A stretch of DNA of 57,388 nucleotides from Rhodospirillales bacterium. Lineage in GTDB: Bacteria > Pseudomonadota > Alphaproteobacteria > Acetobacterales > Acetobacteraceae. Positions 8,904-16,063 of the stretch are shown in pieces. The notes under the pieces were generated by a model. It worked only from the letters and a program-made list of their open reading frames with translations, had not been told where the DNA came from and made no database searches. The first letter of the stretch is position 1. Every line of letters starts with the position of its first letter. The DNA is taken from positions 1 through 57,388 of the forward strand of contig JAGWSV010000030.1 of assembly GCA_028869315.1 (NCBI GenBank), given 5' to 3'. The translations under genes and the position numbers were made by a program.

Positions 8904-10367
8904 TCAGCGCCCGGACGCCGGCCGATGCGCGGGCGGCGCGACGGGGTCGCCCCGGCGCGCCGCCAGTTCGGCCCCGCCGGCGAGCAGCGCGGCCAGCACC
9001 GGCAGCCACATCACCCGGCTCTGGTAACGGTCATGCGGCCCGGACAGCGGGCCGGTGACGAAGGCGTTCAGCAACAGGGTCAGCAGCACCGCGACGATCA
9101 GCCCGCCCGCGAGGTCGCGGCGACGCAGCGCCCGTGGCAGCAACAGCAGGCAGCCGGCAAGCGCCGCCAGCGCGACCACGGCGTGCAGAGTCCCCAGGCC
9201 CGGCGGCACCACCGGCAGTCCGCGTGCCTGGCGGGACGCGGCGTAGGCGCGCTGCTCGAAATGCGGGAAGTCGCGGCGGATCCAGGGCGTCACGGTCGCC
9301 GGCCAGGGGTGCAGGCCGTCGCCGGTGCGGAACCGGACCAGTTGCCGCAGCCCGTTGGCCAGCGCCGCGCGCAGTTCCCGCCGGGGTTCGGCGGCGATCG
9401 CGGCGTGGATGATCGCATCGGCCTCCCGGCTGACCCGCTTGGCGCCGCCGTCGCGCACGACCGGACCGTCGGCCCGCCAGAGAAACCCGTCCGCCGTGGG
9501 GGGAAACCGCCCGAGCGCGCCGCACAGCGCCCATCCCGGCCGCGGACAGTCCTGCCGCAGCACGTCCATTCCGGGACCGTCGTAGATCACCCGCGCCAGG
9601 ACGAAGACATTGCCGTAGGGCGCGATCGAGGCCCGGCCGTGCCCCGCCAGGTTCGCCGCCATCAGCGCGGCGACCGCCAGCGCCGGCGCCGCCGCCAGCC
9701 GAAGCCGCCCGGCTTGGCCGAGCGGCAGCGTCGCGCCCAGGCGCCGCCGTCCCGCCACCAGCACCGCCAGCACGCCGGCGCCGATCGGCAGGTTCGACAG
9801 ATGCGCCGCCATCGCGAAGGCGACGAAGGCGGTCAGTACCCCCTGCTCCCACCGCGCCAGGCGTTCGGGGACCACCACCAGCATCAGCAGCGCCAGCACC
9901 AAGAGCCCGGTGAACAGGTCCGGCATCAGTTGCGCCACCACGAACGGCAGCGGCGAGCCCACCGCCAGCACGCCCGCCAGCGCCGCCAGCCGTGCCGCGC
10001 GAAGGCCCGGCAGCAGCAGGGACGCAAGCCGCCGCAGCAGGGCGACGGTGATCAAGGCCTGGGCCAGGATCGCCGGCCAGGTCGTGATACAAAGATGCAA
10101 CGGATACAGGAACAGGCTGTAGAACGGCGGCCGATCCCAGCCGAGATAGTGTTGGATCGCCTGCGACAGGTACGTGCCCGTGTCGGAGAACACCAGCGGA
10201 TAGCCGTTCCACAGCGCCGGCCACACCAGGACCAGCGACGCCACGACGAACCACCCGACCCGGCGCGCGGCACCCGCCCGTCCGGACGCATCGCCGCCGC
10301 GCACATTCCCGCCACGCGCATTTCCGCGCCGGGCAGCGCCGCCGCTTCGGCCGGCTTCGGTTTCCAC
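8904..10367 (-). CDS. Multi-pass membrane protein of EPS locus (GT-C/PMT-like, function unknown)
   Basis: PALWNGYPLVFSDTGTYLSQAIQHYLGWDRPPFYSLFLYPL, many TM segments, downstream of Wzz gene; start approximate (ORF open to 10448). Confidence 0.7.
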   Translation of the reverse strand: METEAGRSGGAARRGNARGGNVRGGDASGRAGAARRVGWFVVASLVLVWPALWNGYPLVFSDTGTYLSQAIQHYLGWDRPPFYSLFLYPLHLCITTWPAILAQALITVALLRRLASLLLPGLRAARLAALAGVLAVGSPLPFVVAQLMPDLFTGLLVLALLMLVVVPERLARWEQGVLTAFVAFAMAAHLSNLPIGAGVLAVLVAGRRRLGATLPLGQAGRLRLAAAPALAVAALMAANLAGHGRASIAPYGNVFVLARVIYDGPGMDVLRQDCPRPGWALCGALGRFPPTADGFLWRADGPVVRDGGAKRVSREADAIIHAAIAAEPRRELRAALANGLRQLVRFRTGDGLHPWPATVTPWIRRDFPHFEQRAYAASRQARGLPVVPPGLGTLHAVVALAALAGCLLLLPRALRRRDLAGGLIVAVLLTLLLNAFVTGPLSGPHDRYQSRVMWLPVLAALLAGGAELAARRGDPVAPPAHRPASGR

Positions 10368-10374
10368 CGCCCGG

Positions 10375-12585
10375 TTATTCGGTGACGTAACGGTTGACCC
10401 GCGGGTCGACCATGCTCGAATCCGCATGGCCGGAGCGGGCATGCGCACGCCGATCGACGCGGGTCAGCGCCACCCCCACCACCGCGGCCTGGGATTCTTC
10501 GAGCAGTTCGATCGCGGCGGCCGCCACGTCGCGCGGGGTGACCCGCCAGCGGACGCAGAGCAGGGTGGCGTCGGCGATCTGCGCGATCACGCGCGTGTCG
10601 CTCATCGCCAGCGCCGGCGGCGCGTCCAGCAGGACAAGGTCGTATTCGTTGCGCAATGCCTGCATGACCCGGACCATCGCTTCCGAAAGGAACAGGCCGA
10701 ACCCGTCCGGTCCGGCGCTGCCCGCCCCGACATAGGCCATCGGGGTTAACGGGTCCTTCCCGAGCACCTGCTCCAGGCTCGCTTCGCCGCGCAGGCAATC
10801 CGCCAGCCCGGCGCGCCCCTCGGCGCCGAACAGCGCCGCCAGCGACGGGTGGCGCAGGTCGCAGTCCAGCAGCACCACGCGTTCCCCGGCGAGCGCGGCG
10901 GAGCGGCCGAGCGCGACCGCCACCGTCGTCTTGCCTTCCGCCGGCCGCGCAGCGGTCACCGCGACCGCGCGCGGACGCCTGGCGCCGAGCCAGAGCCCGG
11001 CGCGCAACCCGCGCACCTGCTCGGCGAAGGCCGAAAGCGGTTTCACCGCCGCGTAATCCTCCACCCGCAGCCGCCCGAGGGTGCGCCGCCGCACTTCCGG
11101 GATCAGCGCGAAACAGGGCAGCCGCAACGCCGCCCGCACCGCTTCCCCGCCCGGCAGGGTGCTGTCGCCCAGTTCCAGCAGGTAGACGACGAACAGCCCG
11201 AACAGCACGCCGAAGCCGGCGGCGGCGGCGAGCATCGGCCGGGTCGGCGGGAAACTGGGCACCGCGGGCGGCAGCGCGAACGAGACCTCGTGCGCGTCCG
11301 GCTGCTCGACCGCGGCCTGCTGCTGCAACGCCTGCAGCCGCTTCAGGACCGAGGTGAGCAGGCTGCGCGATGCCGCGGCGTCGCGCGCCATGGCATCGAG
11401 CGCGATCTCGGCGCGGCCGTTGCGCTCCACCTCGGCACGCGCGGCGGCGAGATCGGCCAGCACCGCCGCCACCCGCTGGTGGGCACTGGCCACGGCGGCG
11501 CCGGTCGCGCCGACCACCCGCGCGGTCTCGGCGGCCACGTCGTCGTCGAGCTGGGCAAGCTGGCGGCGCAGCGCGATCACCACCGGATGGCGCGGACCGA
11601 GCCGGGTGAGCACCGATTGCAGCCGGGCCGCGGTGGCATCGCGCTGCCGGCGCAACGCCACCACGCTCGGCGCCACCGCCGCCGCGGCGGCGGGGGAGCC
11701 GTTTCCGCGCGCCGCGTCGAACCGGCCCTGGGCGGCCGCGAGCGCGGCGCGCGCCTCCGCCAGGCTTTGCATGAGATGGCTGATCTGCTCGGTATCGAGC
11801 CCCGCCTGCACGCCGTGGACCAACCCCTCCCGCGCCCGATAGGCGGCCATCCGGTCGTCGGCGGCGCGGACCTCGCGCCGCAGGGCGTCGGCCCGGTCCT
11901 GCAGCCAGCTCCGCGCCTTGCGCACGGCGCGGTATTTCGCCGCAAGCTGGCTGCGGATGTAGATGTCCATCAGCATGTTCACCGCCGCGGCGGCCAGCGT
12001 GGGATCTTCGGCGGTGAACGAAACCAGCAGCACCCGCGAGGTGCCGGCAGCGCGGACCGCCACCGCGTGCTGCACCGCGAGCAGCGCCTGATCCGGTTCC
12101 GGAAGCGGGCCGACCGGCCGCGCCGGGGCCGGAGAGCGGAACCATGCCGATAGCCACGCGGCCGTGCGCGCAACGGCGCCCGGGCGGCGCAGGGCCGGAT
12201 TGAACTCGGGGTCCTGGAGCAGGCCGAGGCGTTGCGACAGAGGCTCGATCAGGCGCAGGCCGCCGAGCACCCGCGCCTGGCTCGCCATCACCGAAGCGGT
12301 GACGCGCCCGGGGCGCAGGATGCTTTTCAGCTCCCGCGGGCTGGTGGCGTCAGGCTCATAGATGAGGCTGCCGGTGGCGGTGTAGCGCGGGGTGATCCGC
12401 GCCAGCGCCAGCCCCGCCAGCGCGGGAATGACCAGCGCACAAGCGAGGAACGGCCAGAGCCGACGGCGCAACGCGCCGATCAGCGCGCGTCCGCTGGGGA
12501 GCGGCTCGCCCGGACGGTCGGGCCCGGGCGAGCCGCGCCCACGCGGCGGCGCGGTCTGCGCGGGTCCGGCTGGCGTATCGAGCAT
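10375..12585 (-). CDS. Polysaccharide co-polymerase (Wzz) fused to BY-kinase domain
   Basis: N-terminal Wzz-like TM/coiled-coil; C-terminal AARPAEGKTTVAVALGRSAALAGERVVLLDCDLRHPS (Walker A/A'). Confidence 0.9.
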   Translation of the reverse strand: MLDTPAGPAQTAPPRGRGSPGPDRPGEPLPSGRALIGALRRRLWPFLACALVIPALAGLALARITPRYTATGSLIYEPDATSPRELKSILRPGRVTASVMASQARVLGGLRLIEPLSQRLGLLQDPEFNPALRRPGAVARTAAWLSAWFRSPAPARPVGPLPEPDQALLAVQHAVAVRAAGTSRVLLVSFTAEDPTLAAAAVNMLMDIYIRSQLAAKYRAVRKARSWLQDRADALRREVRAADDRMAAYRAREGLVHGVQAGLDTEQISHLMQSLAEARAALAAAQGRFDAARGNGSPAAAAAVAPSVVALRRQRDATAARLQSVLTRLGPRHPVVIALRRQLAQLDDDVAAETARVVGATGAAVASAHQRVAAVLADLAAARAEVERNGRAEIALDAMARDAAASRSLLTSVLKRLQALQQQAAVEQPDAHEVSFALPPAVPSFPPTRPMLAAAAGFGVLFGLFVVYLLELGDSTLPGGEAVRAALRLPCFALIPEVRRRTLGRLRVEDYAAVKPLSAFAEQVRGLRAGLWLGARRPRAVAVTAARPAEGKTTVAVALGRSAALAGERVVLLDCDLRHPSLAALFGAEGRAGLADCLRGEASLEQVLGKDPLTPMAYVGAGSAGPDGFGLFLSEAMVRVMQALRNEYDLVLLDAPPALAMSDTRVIAQIADATLLCVRWRVTPRDVAAAAIELLEESQAAVVGVALTRVDRRAHARSGHADSSMVDPRVNRYVTE

Positions 12586-12635
12586 CGTACCCCCAAGCGG
12601 CGCGCCGGCCGTTTTGGCCGGGCCGCCGTCAGGGA

Positions 12636-12755
12636 CGGATCATGCGCGTGGGGAGGTTAAGAGAGCGCGAATGCAGGCAGGTCCGGCCGCCGCCGCCGCA
12701 GGACGGCGGGGCAGCGCCTGGCGCATGATCGGGTCACGTCGAGCCGATCATGCGC
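12636..12755. promoter_or_regulatory. Three-copy GATCATGCGC motif upstream of EPS operon, two copies in a perfect inverted repeat
   Basis: GATCATGCGC at 12638-12647 and 12746-12755; reverse complement GCGCATGATC at 12721-12730; GGCGCATGATCGG...CCGATCATGCGCC 12720-12756. Confidence 0.6.
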
Positions 12756-12825
12756 CGCACCACGTCGATCGGCCGCCTGATCCACGCCTGCCGGGCAGCC
12801 GCCTCAGACGATCACGCTCCGATGC

Positions 12826-12870
12826 CCTGTCCAGGAAACGCGAGGGCGTTCCATGGACAGGACACTAGGT
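12826..12870. repeat. Dispersed intergenic repeat, copy A, with imperfect 16-bp hairpin
   Basis: CCTGTCCAGGAAACGC-GAGG-GCGTTCCATGGACAGG (14/16 paired); shares GAAACGCGAGGGC(G/A)TTCCA with 14860-14931. Confidence 0.5.
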
Positions 12871-14028
12871 CCCGCGGCCGAGTTGCCGTTCGGCCAGCCG
12901 GGCGAACAGCGCGGCGCCATACGGGATCGTCTCGTCATTGAAATCGTACTTGGCGTTGTGCAGCGCCGCGCTGTCGCCGTTGCCGACGTTCAGATAGGCC
13001 CCTGGGACCTTCTCCATCATGAAGCTGAAGTCTTCCGAACCCATGCCGGGCGGCTTGGCACGATCCACCGCGTCCTCGCCGACGAGGTCGGCAGCGGCGT
13101 CGGCAAACGCCTGCCCGGCCGCTGCGTCGTTGATCAGCGGGGCGAAGATCACCCGGAAATCCGTGCTGGCGCTGGCGCCGAAGGCGCCGGCCACGTTGGC
13201 GGCGATGCGGGTGATCCCCTGTTCCAGCATCTCCAGCGTCTCCCGCTGCATCGCCCGCGCGGTGCCGGCAAGGGTCGCGCCGCCGGGGATGACGTTATAG
13301 GCCGCGCCGCCCTCGATCTTCGTTACGCTGAGCACGGCCGCCTTCCAAGGCGAGAGGTTGCGTGAAATCAGCGATTGCAGCGCGGTGCCGATATGGCAGG
13401 CGACCAGCACCGGGTCGATGCTCTCCTCCGGCCGCGCGCCGTGCGCGCCGCGCCCCGTCACCGCGATATCGAAGAACGCGCCGCCGGCCGAGGACGGGCC
13501 TGGGCTGATCGCGTAAGTGCCGACTTTCATGCCCGGGCGGTTGTGGATGCCGAACACCTGCTCGCACGGGAACCGTTCGAACAGCTTGTCTTCCAGCATG
13601 GCCAGCGCGCCGCCGGCGCCTTCCTCGCCCGGCTGGAAGATGAAGTTCACCGTGCCGTTGAACGCGCGGGTCTCGGCCAGATAGCGCGCCGCGCCAAGCA
13701 ACATGGTGGTGTGCCCGTCGTGACCGCAGGCGTGCATCAATCCTGCGTTTCCGCTGGCGTAGGGCAGGCCGGTGGTCTCGGCGATCGGCAGCGCGTCCAT
13801 GTCGGCCCGCAGCCCGATCGCGCCCGGTCCGTTGCCCGACCGCAGCACGCCGACCACGCCGGTGCCGCCGACGCCGCGATGCACCTCGATCCCCCATTCC
13901 TCCAGCTTGCGCGCAACCATCTCGGCTGTGCGGTGCTCGTTCATCCCGATCTCGGGATGGGCGTGGAGGTCGCGGCGGATGGCAGTCAGGTCTTCGTGTT
14001 GGCGGCGGATGGCGTCGAGCGGAGACAT
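12865..14028 (-). CDS. M20 family metallopeptidase / aminoacylase-hippurate hydrolase-like amidohydrolase
   Basis: IRRDLHAHPEIGMNEHRTAEMV, MHACGHDGHTTMLLGAARYLAE, PGEEGAGGALAMLED. Confidence 0.93.
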   Translation of the reverse strand: MSPLDAIRRQHEDLTAIRRDLHAHPEIGMNEHRTAEMVARKLEEWGIEVHRGVGGTGVVGVLRSGNGPGAIGLRADMDALPIAETTGLPYASGNAGLMHACGHDGHTTMLLGAARYLAETRAFNGTVNFIFQPGEEGAGGALAMLEDKLFERFPCEQVFGIHNRPGMKVGTYAISPGPSSAGGAFFDIAVTGRGAHGARPEESIDPVLVACHIGTALQSLISRNLSPWKAAVLSVTKIEGGAAYNVIPGGATLAGTARAMQRETLEMLEQGITRIAANVAGAFGASASTDFRVIFAPLINDAAAGQAFADAAADLVGEDAVDRAKPPGMGSEDFSFMMEKVPGAYLNVGNGDSAALHNAKYDFNDETIPYGAALFARLAERQLGRGT

Positions 14029-14034
14029 GCAACG

Positions 14035-14077
14035 GGTCCTGGCGCAGGGAACGATCGCCGCACTCTGCGCCGGGACC
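14035..14077. promoter_or_regulatory. Inverted repeat upstream of M20 gene
   Basis: GGTCCTGGCGCA ... TGCGCCGGGACC (11/12), 19-bp spacer, adjacent to the minus-strand ATG at 14028. Confidence 0.4.
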
Positions 14078-14144
14078 GCCGGGGCGCCAAGCGGGGCAAC
14101 CGGGCCAAGGGGGGCAGCTCGCGGAACCGGGCCGGCGGATCGGG

Positions 14145-14158
14145 TTGATCTGTATCAA
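14145..14158. promoter_or_regulatory. FNR/FixK-type anaerobox TTGATCTGTATCAA
   Basis: Exact match to TTGAT-N4-ATCAA, centred about 61 bp upstream of ATG 14213. Confidence 0.75.
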
Positions 14159-14212
14159 TGTCTGCGTTCGCACCGGGCGGCAGCATCCCTGCCAGCAGCA
14201 AGGTCCAGCATC

Positions 14213-14539
14213 ATGGCCACGGCCCGCACAGCATCCGACCGCCGGATCCGCGCTCATGCGATGCGGATGTGGCGCGCCGACGGCGCCCCCGAGGGGCGGG
14301 AAGCCGAATATCTGGAACGCGCGCGGGAGCTTGAGGCCATCGCCGCAAACCCGCAGGCCGGGCTGCTGCCCAACCCGATGACGCAGCATGGCGGGGCGAT
14401 CCCCCCGATCCAACCGGTGGAGGAGGCCGAGCTTGAAGAGAACCTGGGCGAGTTCCCCGGCCGCCTGACCGACCAGGGCAACCGTCCCTCGGTGCCCATG
14501 ACACGCAAAAAAGCTCTCCGGTTCCTGCGCGAGACCTGA
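14213..14539 (+). CDS. DUF2934-like domain protein
   Basis: RIRAHAMRMWRADGAPEGREAEYLERARELE; upstream AAGG Shine-Dalgarno. Confidence 0.75.
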   Translation: MATARTASDRRIRAHAMRMWRADGAPEGREAEYLERARELEAIAANPQAGLLPNPMTQHGGAIPPIQPVEEAELEENLGEFPGRLTDQGNRPSVPMTRKKALRFLRET

Positions 14540-14637
14540 ACTCTCCGATCACGCGGCGGGAGGGCCACCGCCGGCCATCGTCGAGATGCCCGTGCGAAAG
14601 ACACGGAACACGACCGGCGAACCGAAAGGCTCACGTG

Positions 14638-14838
14638 ATGACACCATCGACGCGTCGTAACGTTCTGCTGCCGTGGCACGCCGGGCTCGTGGTTGTCGTG
14701 GCGGCCGATCTCACAGTCGCCCAACGGATGTTCCCGAAGGCCCGCCTGGCATCGGGTCTCGCCCGAGCGCTCGTGCTCGTCGTGATGCCCGTCGTCCATC
14801 TGGTGCTCATGTGCCTGACCCTCAGAAGCCCAGGCTGA
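14638..14838 (+). CDS. Small two-TM hypothetical protein
   Basis: MTPSTRRNVLLPWHAGLVVVVAADLTVAQRMFPKARLASGLARALVLVVMPVVHLVLMCLTLRSPG. Confidence 0.45.
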   Translation: MTPSTRRNVLLPWHAGLVVVVAADLTVAQRMFPKARLASGLARALVLVVMPVVHLVLMCLTLRSPG

Positions 14839-14859
14839 TGTACCGGCTCGCACATAGCG

Positions 14860-14931
14860 TTGTCATAGGTCGGGACACGAACTCTTCGTTTCCAGCGGGC
14901 TGCCGGCCCCCGAAACGCGAGGGCATTCCAG
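14860..14931 (+). repeat. Dispersed intergenic repeat, copy B
   Basis: TTGTCATAGGTCGGGACACGAACTCTTCGTTTCCAG...CGAAACGCGAGGGCATTCCAG aligns with 20589-20660. Confidence 0.6.
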
Positions 14932-15046
14932 GCGCGGGATACGAGCCTGGCTCTCCGTCCTGGCAAGCGAAACCGCGCCCGAGGCCGGGTCGGCCCCGCG
15001 GCTGACCACCGCGTGCGCCCGGCGACACCATGTCCGGAGCCTTTGC

Positions 15047-16063
15047 GTGAACCCTGTCGTCCTGGTCTGGCTCGAATTCGTAGCTTGCCTCGCTTTGGTC
15101 GGGCTTGCCGGGCCGCGGCTGTCGCGCAGCGGCGACGTCATCGCCGACAAGACCGGCCTGTCGGCGAGCTGGGTCGGGGTGATCCTGATGGCGACCGTCA
15201 CCTCGTTGCCGGAACTGACCACCGGGATCAGTGCCGTCACCATAGCCGGCACGCCCGACATCGCGGTGGGCGACCTGTTCGGCAGTTGCGTGTTCAATCT
15301 CGCGATCCTGATCGTGCTGGACTTCGTCCAGCGCGGCGAGAGCGTGTACCGCCGGGTCCGCCAGGGCCATATCCTGTCGGCCGGATTCGGCATCGTCCTG
15401 ATCGGCTTCGCCGGCCTCAGCCTGCTCTTGCACGGCCACGGCGCCTCCTTCGCGATCGGCCATGTCGGCGGCTACACGCCGGTCATCTTCGTCCTGTACG
15501 CGGTCGGCATGCGCGCGGTGTACGGCTATGAGCAGGATCACTGCGAGCAGGCGGTCGAGGACGCCGCGGCCCGTTATCCCGGGGTCACGCTGCGCGCCGC
15601 TCTCCTCGGCTACGCCGGCGCGGCGGTCGTCATCGTGATGGTCGGCACCGCGCTGCCGTTCGTCGCCGCCGCGCTCGCCGCCACGATGGGATGGCAGCGC
15701 ACGTTCGTCGGCACGCTTCTGGTTGCAACCGTCACGTCTCTGCCGGAGCTCGTGGTCAGCATCGCGGCGGTGCGGATTGGCGCCGCCGACATGGCGATCG
15801 CCAACCTGCTCGGCAGCAACCTGTTCAACATGCTCGTGCTCGGCATCGACGATCTGCTCTACGCGCGGGGGCCGTTGCTCTACCGGGTGTCGCCGATGCA
15901 CGTCGTTTCGGCCGTATCGGCGACGATCATGTCGGGCATCGTGATCGTCGGCATCGTCTACCGGTCGGATCGCCGGGTCCTCCGCACCGTCGGCTGGATC
16001 AGCCTCGGCCTGTTCACGATGTACCTGTTCAACTCCTATGTGTTGTATCTGCATGGAACCTGA
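15047..16063 (+). CDS. CaCA-family sodium/calcium antiporter (YrbG-like)
   Basis: Duplicated alpha repeats: ATVTSLPELTTGISAV...GDLFGSCVFNLAIL and VATVTSLPELVVSIAAVRIG...NLLGSNLFNMLVL. Confidence 0.93.
   Translation: MNPVVLVWLEFVACLALVGLAGPRLSRSGDVIADKTGLSASWVGVILMATVTSLPELTTGISAVTIAGTPDIAVGDLFGSCVFNLAILIVLDFVQRGESVYRRVRQGHILSAGFGIVLIGFAGLSLLLHGHGASFAIGHVGGYTPVIFVLYAVGMRAVYGYEQDHCEQAVEDAAARYPGVTLRAALLGYAGAAVVIVMVGTALPFVAAALAATMGWQRTFVGTLLVATVTSLPELVVSIAAVRIGAADMAIANLLGSNLFNMLVLGIDDLLYARGPLLYRVSPMHVVSAVSATIMSGIVIVGIVYRSDRRVLRTVGWISLGLFTMYLFNSYVLYLHGT

Noticed and set aside
7603-10385. Long + strand ORFs across the EPS locus
   Set aside because: Antisense shadows of flippase and membrane protein genes; minus-strand translations show clear TM patterns.
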